Below are positions 9,390 to 19,068 of a stretch of DNA of 64,000 nucleotides, piece by piece (within the stretch, counting starts at the first letter, position 1; every line of letters starts with the position of its first letter). This stretch comes from an uncultured Bacilli bacterium (GTDB lineage Bacteria > Bacillota_I > Bacilli_A > RFN20 > CAG-631). The stretch spans positions 62,001-126,000 of the forward strand of contig CANQVX010000003.1 in NCBI GenBank assembly GCA_947627355.1, given 5' to 3'. The notes below the pieces were generated by a model that worked only from the letters and a program-made list of their open reading frames with translations, was not told the origin of the DNA and did no database searches. The position numbers and the translations under genes were made by a program.

Positions 9390-11453
9390 TTAAGAATATT
9401 GACGAATCTTTTTTCTTGCTATTTTGAAACTTTTCTTTTTCCTATCATTATATTTAATCACTACAACAGAATATAAAATTGCCATTGTTATTGAAAAAGA
9501 AAAACTAAAGTAAACTTCTGAAAATATTTTCAATGGTGTACCGATATAATCTGTTTCAACTTTATATGTTCCAGCAGGTAATCTAAAAGCTATAAGTCCA
9601 TCAATATTTATGCTTTCAACGTTAAATTCTTTGTTTTGTGAAGTCACTTTAATTTGATAGCCAGGATAATATAGTAATGGCATTTGAATGAGTGAATTAT
9701 TTTCTGATACAGTAATTTCCATTTTATATACTGGTGCAAAACGTGAATTAATTGTAATAGAACCATTGCCGGTTAAAAAGATAGGATCTAGTGAATAATC
9801 TTTAACATTAAAAGAATCATATCTTATTTTATTCTTAACAGAGTTATATAAACTATTCGAATATTTACTATGATAATCATTTTGTAAAAATATTATTGGA
9901 ATATATTCTTTATTATGTCCTAATGCCGCTCCATAATCTAAGATAGAATCATCAATAGATGTCAAATAATTGCTTTCATAGTTATTTTCATAGCCTAATC
10001 TTTTTTCAAGTAAAGGTTGATTATAAATCATTAACAATCCAACTAAAACGGAAAGTACTGATAGGCCAATTTTTGAATAATTGATATGTTGTGCAATTAA
10101 TCCGCAAAGGATAGCTGCAAATAATTGTACGAACACCCATAAACGCCATGGGAATTGAATATTTCTAAAAATTTTAGGGGCATGAGTCCAAACACCTTCA
10201 CTTTGCATCGTAAACAATAAAATAAAGATAAGACTGACAGAAAACCAAAATAAATGATTTTTATAAATTTTTTGGTCTCCTACATCGACATTCATTTGGA
10301 ATTTATTAATCAATAAAATGAAGAAATATAAGAAAAGGAATATGATACAAGAAAAATAATATTCAACTCGATGAGCAAAGATAAAAACAATTATTCCATA
10401 AATCACACACGAAATTAAATGTGAAAAGAATTTTAGTTTTTTAAATTCACTAAGAGCTATATCAACAAGTACAAAAACCATACAAGCACCTAAAAAGGTG
10501 CAAATATCTAAATATAAAGAAGAAGTGGTAAGAATATTTCCATAAGCAGATTTTAACCAAACAATATTTAAAAAACCAGAATATTCAAAATATTGTTTGA
10601 CAGGATTTAATATTGATTTAGTGTCTGTCCACATACTTTTTGAATCGCTAATTGTGTATATATTTGTTGCCATTAATTCAAATTGAGAAAATAATGCGAT
10701 GGAACACATTCCAATGAGTAAAAAGATAGAAACACAACAAAAAATGAGATATTTCTTATTTTTCATTAACGGAATAATTTTATGAATGTTACTTAATAAA
10801 TATATGATTCCGATAATAAATGCATAAAATGCTGTAATATTATGGGATAAATATAATAAAGATCCACCTAAAATAATTTCAACAAAAGATAAAGGATTAA
10901 TTTTATCTTTAAAATGAACAATATCGTATAAACCCATAAAAAATAATGGTAAAAAGATAAATGCAAAAGCTTCTGCAAATGCTAAACGACAAAAGGCATC
11001 AAATAATCGATATGGATAAATTACAAAAACAGTTGCCGCTATTATCGATGCAATTTTATTTTTTGATGTAAAGTGCATAGCAAATCTATACATAAAAATT
11101 CCTGATACAAATACACTCAAGAAAAGTACAATTTTATATGCTTGTAATACAGAGCCGTTAAATATTTTAATGATAAGAGCCATTATAACTACACAAAATT
11201 GAGACAATGGTGAATAAAATAAACGATTACCTACTCCAAGCCCCATTCCAATATAGCCACTAATATAAGATAATGAATGTCCTTCTAAAATTGTTTTATA
11301 TTGTTCATAGATATTAGGGATATGAAAAAAGTAATCATCACCTAAATTTGTTCCTTTATAAAAAAGTAAATAACAACCTAATAAGGAAAAGCCAAAAATG
11401 ACAAAATAGGGTAAAATATTGAAAAATATTTTTAAAAAATTTTTATGTTTCAC
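9390..11453 (-). CDS. large polytopic membrane protein (YfhO/GT-C-like)
   Basis: 687 aa, N-terminal TM with GDDYFFH loop, many TM helices, soluble C-terminal domain. Confidence 0.5.
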   Translation of the reverse strand: MKHKNFLKIFFNILPYFVIFGFSLLGCYLLFYKGTNLGDDYFFHIPNIYEQYKTILEGHSLSYISGYIGMGLGVGNRLFYSPLSQFCVVIMALIIKIFNGSVLQAYKIVLFLSVFVSGIFMYRFAMHFTSKNKIASIIAATVFVIYPYRLFDAFCRLAFAEAFAFIFLPLFFMGLYDIVHFKDKINPLSFVEIILGGSLLYLSHNITAFYAFIIGIIYLLSNIHKIIPLMKNKKYLIFCCVSIFLLIGMCSIALFSQFELMATNIYTISDSKSMWTDTKSILNPVKQYFEYSGFLNIVWLKSAYGNILTTSSLYLDICTFLGACMVFVLVDIALSEFKKLKFFSHLISCVIYGIIVFIFAHRVEYYFSCIIFLFLYFFILLINKFQMNVDVGDQKIYKNHLFWFSVSLIFILLFTMQSEGVWTHAPKIFRNIQFPWRLWVFVQLFAAILCGLIAQHINYSKIGLSVLSVLVGLLMIYNQPLLEKRLGYENNYESNYLTSIDDSILDYGAALGHNKEYIPIIFLQNDYHSKYSNSLYNSVKNKIRYDSFNVKDYSLDPIFLTGNGSITINSRFAPVYKMEITVSENNSLIQMPLLYYPGYQIKVTSQNKEFNVESINIDGLIAFRLPAGTYKVETDYIGTPLKIFSEVYFSFSFSITMAILYSVVVIKYNDRKKKSFKIARKKIRQYS

Positions 11454-11648
11454 ATTTTCCCCTCCTTGTTAGTGTCATTTAAGTGTCAATTAATTTTTAA
11501 TTATTATAATATAATTAAATATAAATTGCAATTTTAGCTAAACTTAACTTTTTTAACGTCTAAAAGAGATATAAAGTGGTTGATTAAAACACTGTAACAA
11601 TCATATTTTTTATGATGAAATCATAAATAATAAATGAGGTGTTTTTAA

Positions 11649-12845
11649 ATGCTTAAAAAAATTATTTATCCTGTTTTATGTAGTTTATTTTTAACGTTAG
11701 GTATTTTTGGAATTTTTAAATATGGTAATACAAATATGATTGTAAAAGATAATATTTTGCCGGTCAATTCGATAGATTTGAATTTAAATTGTAGTTCAAG
11801 TTATTTAATAGAAGAAAGCACTGGTAAAGTCTTATATTCTCAAAATGAACTTGAAAAACTTCATCCGGCAAGTATGACAAAAATGATGGGATTACTTCTT
11901 GCTTGTGAAAAAATAGATTCTAAAAAAATAAACGTTGATGATATGGTAACTGTTAGTCTAGAAGCTTCCAAAATGGGTGGTTCACAAGTGTTTTTAGAAG
12001 CAAATGAACAAATTAGTGTCAATGATTTACTAAAAAGTATTTGTATCAGTTCAGCAAATGATTCAATGTATGCATTAGGTGAATATGTCGGAACAACTAT
12101 TGATGAATTCATAAACATGATGAATAAAAAATCGAAAGAATTAGGTCTTGAAAACACTAATTTTATTAATGTCACAGGTTTTGATGATGATAATCATTAT
12201 ACTTGTGCTAAAGATATGGCAATAATAGCTAAAAACTTATTAAAATACAAAGATATAATCTTACCATATACTAGCATGTATGAAGGATATATAAGAGAAA
12301 ACACCAATAAACCTTTTTGGCTAGTTAATACTAATAAATTAGTTCGATTTTATGAAGGACTAGATGGCTTAAAGACTGGCTATACATCTAAATCTGGCTT
12401 TTGTTTAACCGCTACAGCTATTAGAAATGATGTTCGTTTAATTAGTGTTATCATGAATGCTAAATCAAGTGAAAGTCGTAATGAAATGACTAAATCATTA
12501 TTAGATTATGGCTTTAGTAAGATTAGTAAGAAAACAATAAAAAACAAAGATGAAAAAATAACATCAATTAAAATAAAACATGCAAAACAAGAAAAAGTAG
12601 ACTTATATTTAAAAGATGATGCTAAGGTTATAATTGATAAAGCAATTGAAAATCCTAAAATTGAAACAAAAGTACAATTATTTGACAATTTACAAGCACC
12701 TCTTAAAAAAGATAGTGTGGTTGCAAAGTTTATAGTAATGGTTGATAGTGATACTTATACTTTTGATTTAATTATCAAAGAAGACATCTTAAAACTAAGC
12801 TTTAAAGAATTGTTCTTAGATAAACTTAAAGATATTCTTGCATAA
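11649..12845 (+). CDS. dacF: D-alanyl-D-alanine carboxypeptidase (DacF-like PBP)
   Basis: SxxK (HPASMTKMM), SxN (SSANDS), KTG (DGLKTGYT); directly upstream of spoIIA as in Bacillus. Confidence 0.88.
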   Translation: MLKKIIYPVLCSLFLTLGIFGIFKYGNTNMIVKDNILPVNSIDLNLNCSSSYLIEESTGKVLYSQNELEKLHPASMTKMMGLLLACEKIDSKKINVDDMVTVSLEASKMGGSQVFLEANEQISVNDLLKSICISSANDSMYALGEYVGTTIDEFINMMNKKSKELGLENTNFINVTGFDDDNHYTCAKDMAIIAKNLLKYKDIILPYTSMYEGYIRENTNKPFWLVNTNKLVRFYEGLDGLKTGYTSKSGFCLTATAIRNDVRLISVIMNAKSSESRNEMTKSLLDYGFSKISKKTIKNKDEKITSIKIKHAKQEKVDLYLKDDAKVIIDKAIENPKIETKVQLFDNLQAPLKKDSVVAKFIVMVDSDTYTFDLIIKEDILKLSFKELFLDKLKDILA

Positions 12846-12874
12846 TAAAATCTCTCGATAGAAACGTGAAAATT

Positions 12875-12898
12875 AGCGCATATTATAGCGCTTTTTTT
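12875..12898 (+). terminator. short terminator between dacF and spoIIA
   Basis: AGCGC...GCGCT followed by T7. Confidence 0.5.
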
Positions 12899-12915
12899 CT
12901 AGTTTTTTCTAGTTT

Positions 12916-12922
12916 TGTCGAA
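12916..12922 (+). promoter_or_regulatory. candidate Spo0A box (TGTCGAA)
   Basis: Exact match to the TGNCGAA core, 53 nt upstream of the probable spoIIAA start. Confidence 0.4.
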
Positions 12923-12974
12923 ACTAAACATTTTTTAAAAAAAGAGTGTAAGATTTTATATGCGGGGTGATAGA

Positions 12975-13328
12975 GTGACCAAAAAAATAGCCTTTAAAGT
13001 TAATGATGGATTTCTAGTTATTAAAATTGATGGAGATTTAGATAATTTAGCTACGTTTCAATATAAAACGAAACTAACTGAAATTATTAAAATCAATCAA
13101 TTTAAACAAGTAGTTATTGATTTATCAAATGTCACATTTATTGATAGTAGTGGTATTGGATTAGTTCTTGGTAGATATAATCAAGTAACTAATTATGGTG
13201 GTCATTTAATTTTATGTGGTATTAATAAACAAATTAAAAAAACCATTCAAATATCAGGAATTGCTAGTATTATTGATGTCTATGAAGATAGTTTTGAACA
13301 ATTAAAGAATAGTGAGGTTTTATTATGA
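12975..13328 (+). CDS. spoIIAA: anti-sigma F factor antagonist
   Basis: STAS domain, VIDLSNVTFIDSSGIGLVLGRY; GTG start after GGGGTGA. Confidence 0.92.
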   Translation: MTKKIAFKVNDGFLVIKIDGDLDNLATFQYKTKLTEIIKINQFKQVVIDLSNVTFIDSSGIGLVLGRYNQVTNYGGHLILCGINKQIKKTIQISGIASIIDVYEDSFEQLKNSEVLL

Positions 13329-13774
13329 ATAAATTAGAAATAAAAGTTTCAGCCATGCTTGAAAATGAAGGCGTTGTAAGAAACGCTATTGCATCTTTTG
13401 TAAGCAGTTATAATCCAACTTTAGAAGAAATAATTGATATCAAAACGATACTATCTGAAGCTATTTCCAATGCTATAATTCATGGCTATGACTACGATAA
13501 GACTAAAGATGTTTATGTTAAAGCTAGTATTGAAGATAATCGACTAGAATTAATTGTTCAAGATTATGGAAAAGGTATAGAAAACATAAATGAAGCCATG
13601 CAAAACAATTTTACTAGCAAAAAAGATAGTGAAAAAACCGGCATTGGCTTTACAATTATGAAATCATTAAGTGATCATTTTGAAATTCAATCATCAATAA
13701 ATGTAGGAACCAAATTAAAAATAACAAAAATCTTACAAACGGATGAAATCCAGGCAAATTCCTATGAGAGATGA
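13325..13774 (+). CDS. spoIIAB: anti-sigma F factor (serine kinase)
   Basis: GHKL ATPase: LSEAISNAIIHGY, VQDYGKGI, TGIGFTIMKSL; gene order. Confidence 0.93.
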   Translation: MNKLEIKVSAMLENEGVVRNAIASFVSSYNPTLEEIIDIKTILSEAISNAIIHGYDYDKTKDVYVKASIEDNRLELIVQDYGKGIENINEAMQNNFTSKKDSEKTGIGFTIMKSLSDHFEIQSSINVGTKLKITKILQTDEIQANSYER

Positions 13775-14480
13775 GTTATTCGAAACATTAATTAGTAAAG
13801 CACAACAAGGAGATAAAGAAGCAAAAGATAGTTTAGTTATGAATAATCTATCACTTGTCTGGTCGATTGTTCATCGTTTCAATACACCACTTTATGATAA
13901 AGAAGATATTTTTCAAATCGGTTGTATTGGTTTAATAAAAGCTATTAACAAATTTGATTTAAATTATGATGTTCAATTTTCAACTTATGCAGTACCTATT
14001 ATAATTGGTGAAATAAAACGTTATTTTCGTGATGATGGAGCGATAAAAGTTTCTAGATCACTTAAAGAATTAAACGTTAAAATCAATCAAATAAGTGAAA
14101 AATACTTAAGTGAATATCAAAGACCTATAACAATAAATGAACTAAGTAATATTTTAAAAGTTCCAACTTCAGAGATAGTTTTAGCTATGGATTCTAAATA
14201 TTATCCAACCTCATTATCTGAACCAATATATGAAAAAGATGGTTCAACTATTTGTATTGAAGATCGAATAGAAGATGTAAGTAATTATTCATTCATTGAT
14301 AAAATAACTTTACAAGAAAGCATTAAAAAATTGGATAAAAAAGAACAATTGTTGATTCAACTAAGATACTATAAAGATATGAATCAAGATCAAATTGCTA
14401 AAGTTTTTAATGTTTCACAAGTACAAATATCAAGAATGGAAAAAAAGATAATAGAAAAACTAAAAAAACAATTTATTTAA
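13743..14480 (+). CDS. sigF: RNA polymerase sporulation sigma factor SigF
   Basis: Sigma-70 regions 2-4 (YDKEDIFQIGCIGLIKAINKFD...); third gene of the spoIIA operon. Confidence 0.92.
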   Translation: MKSRQIPMRDELFETLISKAQQGDKEAKDSLVMNNLSLVWSIVHRFNTPLYDKEDIFQIGCIGLIKAINKFDLNYDVQFSTYAVPIIIGEIKRYFRDDGAIKVSRSLKELNVKINQISEKYLSEYQRPITINELSNILKVPTSEIVLAMDSKYYPTSLSEPIYEKDGSTICIEDRIEDVSNYSFIDKITLQESIKKLDKKEQLLIQLRYYKDMNQDQIAKVFNVSQVQISRMEKKIIEKLKKQFI

Positions 14481-14486
14481 ACAAGG

Positions 14487-14513
14487 CATCATTTATAAAA
14501 AATGATGTTTTTG
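14487..14513 (+). terminator. terminator between sigF and spoVAC
   Basis: CATCATTT ataaa AAATGATG TTTTT. Confidence 0.65.
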
Positions 14514-14550
14514 TTTTAAAAACAAATATTTGTCGATAATAAAATAGAAG

Positions 14551-15009
14551 GTGATGCATTTGATTTTAAAAAGCAAAAAAATTGAAAATACAATTAAAGA
14601 AAATGGTAAGAAAAGACAAAAATTATTACACATTTTTAAAGCGTTTTTGGTTGGTGGTTCCATAGGAATGATAGGACAAGGATTATATGAGCTATATTTT
14701 AATGTTTGTAAGTTATCAAAAGATAATTCATTGCTTTTAGTAAGCCTTACTTTAGTCTTTTTAGGTGTTTTAATGACTTCGTTTTGTATTTTTGATAATC
14801 TTGCAAAACATGGAGGTGCTGGAAGTTTTATACCTATTGTTGGTTTTGCTAATGCAATGACTAGTAGTGCAATGGAAGGAAAAAGTGAAGGACCAATATT
14901 TGGGGTTGGAGCAAAAATATTTTCATTAGTTGGTAGTGTCTTTGCTTATGGCATTGTTGCAACTTATATTTGTGGTCTTATTTATTATCTATTCAAGGTG
15001 GTCATATGA
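14551..15009 (+). CDS. spoVAC: stage V sporulation protein AC
   Basis: AFLVGGSIGMIGQ, GAGSFIPIVGFANAMTSSAMEGKSEG; likely TTG start at 14560. Confidence 0.92.
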   Translation: MMHLILKSKKIENTIKENGKKRQKLLHIFKAFLVGGSIGMIGQGLYELYFNVCKLSKDNSLLLVSLTLVFLGVLMTSFCIFDNLAKHGGAGSFIPIVGFANAMTSSAMEGKSEGPIFGVGAKIFSLVGSVFAYGIVATYICGLIYYLFKVVI

Positions 15010-16010
15010 AAAGTCAAACAGTTAAGGTAAACAATGTTTTTATCGATTCTATCGGCATAATTGTCGGTAAAAAGGAAAAAGAAGGACCACTAGGTAAATA
15101 TTTTAAGAATCATATTAAAGATAGTTATTTCAACCAATCCTCATTTGAACTTGCTCAAAAAGAATTATCAAATCAAGCTATCAAATTAGCAATAAGTAAA
15201 TCAAGATATGAAAGTAAAGATATCGAAATTGCTTTTGGTGGTGATTTATCTAATCAAATATTTGTATCAACCTCATCAATAAATGATTATTATTTCCCTT
15301 ACATTGGTGTCTATGCTGCTTGTGCATCTTTTAATTTATCATTAATTCTTGGTTGTATTTATATTGATAATCAGTTAACTAATAATGCTTTATGTTTTAC
15401 TTCAAGTCATCTAGGAGTATCGGAAAAGCAATTTCGTTATCCAAATGAATATGGAATTCAAAAAAGTTCAACAAATACCACAACAACGACTGGTGGAGTA
15501 GCAGTTATTTTAAAAAATAAAAAAGATAAAGTAAAAATAAGTGCATTTAGTCTAGGTAGAATTGTTGATGTTCAATCAAAAAATGTAAATGATATGGGTA
15601 CTTGTATGGCTTATGCAGCAATTGATACTTTTAAAGTTCATTTAAAAAACATGAATCGAAAAATTGCTGATTATGACAAAATTGTCACAGGTGATTTATC
15701 ATTATATGGTAGTAAAGTGTTTCATGATGAATTATTATCTGAAAACTATGATTTGACCGGTAAATATGATGATTGTGGACTAATGATTTATGACTTAAAG
15801 AAACAAGATGTTAATGCTGGTGGAAGTGGGCCTAGCTGTGTTGGACTTGTTACATTTAGTTATTTTATAAATAAACTTATCAAAAGAGAATATAAACGAA
15901 TTTTAATAATAGCAACAGGTGCTTTGCATTCACAAATATCATCTCAACAAAAACAAAGCATTCCTTGTATTGCGCATGCTATTGAAATGGAGGTTAATTA
16001 TGATTATTAG
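15006..16010 (+). CDS. spoVAD: stage V sporulation protein AD
   Basis: Thiolase-like SpoVAD: GIYAACAS-like VYAACASFNLSL, TTGGVAVILKN. Confidence 0.92.
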   Translation: MKSQTVKVNNVFIDSIGIIVGKKEKEGPLGKYFKNHIKDSYFNQSSFELAQKELSNQAIKLAISKSRYESKDIEIAFGGDLSNQIFVSTSSINDYYFPYIGVYAACASFNLSLILGCIYIDNQLTNNALCFTSSHLGVSEKQFRYPNEYGIQKSSTNTTTTTGGVAVILKNKKDKVKISAFSLGRIVDVQSKNVNDMGTCMAYAAIDTFKVHLKNMNRKIADYDKIVTGDLSLYGSKVFHDELLSENYDLTGKYDDCGLMIYDLKKQDVNAGGSGPSCVGLVTFSYFINKLIKREYKRILIIATGALHSQISSQQKQSIPCIAHAIEMEVNYDY

Positions 16011-16356
16011 AGCATTACTAGCTTTTTTAATAAGCGGTATTATATGTGTTATTGCACAAATAATTATTGATAACACAAAGTTGACGCCTGGTCATGTTAC
16101 TTCTATTTTTGTGGTTTCAGGTGTTATTTTAGAGTTTTTTGATTTATATAAATACATTAGAAAGATTGGCTATATGGGAGCAAGTATTCCAATTTGTAAT
16201 TTTGGTTCACTTATGATGAAAGGAGTAAAGATGTTAGTTAAAACTCAAGGATTACTTGGTATTGTAAATGGTGTCTTTTATATAACTGGTGGTGTTATTA
16301 CTTTTTGTGTCTTTCTATCGTTAATTGTAGTTGTGTTTACTAGGGCAAAATCATGA
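16000..16356 (+). CDS. spoVAEb: stage V sporulation protein AEB
   Basis: TPGHVTSIFVVSGVILEFFDLY, GASIPICNFGSLMMKGV; ATG at 16000 after GGAGG. Confidence 0.9.
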   Translation: MIIRALLAFLISGIICVIAQIIIDNTKLTPGHVTSIFVVSGVILEFFDLYKYIRKIGYMGASIPICNFGSLMMKGVKMLVKTQGLLGIVNGVFYITGGVITFCVFLSLIVVVFTRAKS

Positions 16357-17724
16357 ATCTATCGACAAATTTTATCAATATGAGCGACAAAACACTAGCA
16401 TTAAGACTAGGCTATGGAATTAATTTTGATGTCGTTAGAAAACAAATAAAAGTAAACAACAGAACATTGGTTTTTTATTACCTTTCAACACTTACTGATG
16501 CTACAAGCATAAATGAAATTCTAGAAAACATCTTCATCGATGATTTTATTTGTAATGGTTCTGTTTCTTTTAGTGAAGATATTAATCAAATTGAAACTAG
16601 TATTAATGCTGGAATGCTTGCTATCTTAAACTATAAAGACCATAGATATATTGTTGTTGATATAAGAAACTATCCAAATCGTAGTCCTAGTGAACCTGAA
16701 AATGAAAAATCAATAAAAGGTTCACATGATGGTTTTAGTGAACATATGATAACTAATACTGCCTTGATTCGTAGAAGAATTAAAAGTCGTGACTTTCGTT
16801 GTGAACTAATGCAAATTGGTGAATTATCTAAAACTTATGTGAATCTTTATTACATGGGAAATAGAATTAACAAAAGACTTTATCATGAAGTTAAAGAAAA
16901 ACTTAAAAAGATTGATATCGATAGTTTAGTTATGACAGATCATGCTTTAGCTGAGATTTTATTTAAACAAACTTTTAATGTTTTTCCTGTTGTTAGATTT
17001 ACTGAACGACCTGATGTCGCGGCAATTCATATCTTAAAAGGCTATCTAATAATTATGATTGATACCTCTCCTGGTGCTATTATTGTTCCAACCAACTTTT
17101 TTGAACTATTACAACAACCTATGGAATATCATTTTTCACCAATTATATCCTCATTTGGTCGGTTACTTCGTTACTTTAGTATCTTAATTGGTTTATTCTT
17201 AGTTCCTATTTGGTTTGTAAGTGCATCTGATCCCTAGTTTTAGTTCAAAACTACTTGTTTTAAATGAACAAGTTTCTAGAAATGAATTATTCATACAAAT
17301 TTTGATTGTCCAGTTGTTTCTATCATTTATAAGACTTGCTAGTTTTAATACTCCTGGACTTCTATCAACATCAATGAGTTTAGCAGCAACTATTATATTA
17401 AGTGAAGTCGCAGCAACAATTGGTTTAGTTAGAGGAGAAGTTGTCTTTTATTGCGCACTAAGTAGTTTATCAGTCTATGGAATACCTAGTTTTGAAGTAA
17501 GTAGAGCTGTTACTTTATGGAACTTTTTGTTTATTGTAGCCATTGGTTTGTTTAATAAAATTGGCTTTATTGTTGCAAGTTTTGTTTTATTTATAACTCT
17601 TATTAGTATTAACAATTTTGGCAGTGCTTATTTATACCCATTTTTACCATTTAATTTCAAGGATTTTCTTAAAACAATTGTCAGAGTTTCAGCCGATAGT
17701 AAATATGCGACAAAAGTAAAATAA
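16353..17724 (+). pseudogene. spoVAF: SpoVAF / GerA-family spore germination protein split by a frameshift at ~17221-17236
   Basis: ORF 16353-17237 ends ...IWFVSASDP*; ORF 17221-17724 in another frame starts HLIPSFSSK... and carries the GerA-type C-terminal TM region. Confidence 0.85.
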
Positions 17725-17745
17725 GCCATTGACTTTATATTTAAA

Positions 17746-17763
17746 ATGGTATTAAAATACCAT
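17746..17763. repeat. 18-bp perfect palindrome ATGGTATTAAAATACCAT (candidate operator)
   Basis: Overlaps a putative -10 (TTGACT - 18 bp - TAAAAT) upstream of the dehydrogenase gene. Confidence 0.5.
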
Positions 17764-17781
17764 TTGTGGCAGGTGAACTTT

Positions 17782-19038
17782 ATGAAAAAAATAAAGGTTG
17801 CAATTATCGGTTATGGCAATCGTGGAATGATTTATGGCTCCTTTATTCAAGAAAGAATGGACCAATTCCAAGTTGTCGCTGTAGTTGAATTTATAAAGGA
17901 CAAATTAGCTAAAGCCAAGAATGATTTTAACCTTAATGATAATCAACTTTATCAAGATGCTGATGCATTCTTTAAAGATAAATTAAAGGTTGATTTGTTA
18001 ATTGTTTCATCAATGGATAAATACCATTATTTACAAACGGTCACAGCCCTAAATCAAAACATGAATGTATTACTAGAAAAGCCTATAGCTTTAACCTTAA
18101 ATGAATGTAATACCATTGCTGATTTAGCAAAACAAAAAAAGAAATACGTTGTTGTTTGTCACGTTTTAAGATATTCAAGTTTTTATTGTAAAATTAAAGA
18201 ATTAATCGAAAATGGTCGAGTTGGTGAAGTAGTTCATATAAACCAAGCAGAAAACGTTGGTTATTGGCATCAAGCTCATAGTTATGTTCGTGGTAATTGG
18301 CGTAAAAAAGAAGAAACAGGGCCAATGATTTTAGCTAAATGTAGTCATGATTTAGATATCCTATATTGGCTTATCAATAAACCTTGTGTTCGTTTAAGTT
18401 CATTTGGCAGTTTAAAGCATTTCAAAAAAGAAAATCAACCAAAAGGTGCTGCTTCAAGATGTTTTGATTGTATTAAAAAAGAAGATTGTCCATTTAATTG
18501 TTACAATTTCTATTTAAAAGATGGAAGAGAATGGGCAAGACAACTTGTTGGTGATGATTTAAGTGATGAAAACATCAAAGTTTTTTTAAAAACAAGCGAT
18601 TATGGCAAATGTGTTTATGAATGCGATAATGATGTTGTTGATCATCAAGTTGTAAATATGGAATTTGAAGGTAATGTTACTGCGTCATTATCAATGGAAG
18701 CCTTTAGCCGTTATTGTTATCGAGAAATTCATGTTTATGGAACTAAAGGTGACATCACTGGAGATTTTGAAAAAAGAATTATAACTTTAAATGATTATAT
18801 CAATGGTCAAGAAGTAATCGATTTAAACGAAATAACTGATGATTTTTCAGGGCATGGTGGTGGCGATAAAGTTATGTTTTTTGAATTTGTTGACTTGTTA
18901 GTTAATAAACGTAAAGCTAAAAACTTAACTTTAATTGAAGATTCAATTATGAGTCATGTAATGGCCTTTGCTAGTGAAAAATCTCGTTTAAACAAAGGCG
19001 AAGTTGTTGAAATAGAACAAAAAAATAAGATGGCATAA
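17782..19038 (+). CDS. Gfo/Idh/MocA family oxidoreductase
   Basis: VAIIGYGNRGMIYG Rossmann motif, LEKPIALTLNEC; start at 17782 after CAGGTGA. Confidence 0.88.
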   Translation: MKKIKVAIIGYGNRGMIYGSFIQERMDQFQVVAVVEFIKDKLAKAKNDFNLNDNQLYQDADAFFKDKLKVDLLIVSSMDKYHYLQTVTALNQNMNVLLEKPIALTLNECNTIADLAKQKKKYVVVCHVLRYSSFYCKIKELIENGRVGEVVHINQAENVGYWHQAHSYVRGNWRKKEETGPMILAKCSHDLDILYWLINKPCVRLSSFGSLKHFKKENQPKGAASRCFDCIKKEDCPFNCYNFYLKDGREWARQLVGDDLSDENIKVFLKTSDYGKCVYECDNDVVDHQVVNMEFEGNVTASLSMEAFSRYCYREIHVYGTKGDITGDFEKRIITLNDYINGQEVIDLNEITDDFSGHGGGDKVMFFEFVDLLVNKRKAKNLTLIEDSIMSHVMAFASEKSRLNKGEVVEIEQKNKMA

Positions 19039-19050
19039 GCCATCTTTTTT
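19027..19050 (+). terminator. terminator overlapping stop codon
   Basis: AAGATGGC ATAA GCCATCTT TTTT. Confidence 0.75.
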
Positions 19051-19068
19051 ATCGGTAAAATCGATAAT

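Noticed and set aside
13743-13774. spoIIAB/sigF overlap as a possible frameshift
   Set aside because: Short overlap with an intact start for sigF (13743 or 13764); normal translational coupling in this operon.
14515-14550. Sigma-G promoter upstream of spoVAC
   Set aside because: GATAATA is near the -10 pattern, but I found no acceptable -35 at the right spacing.
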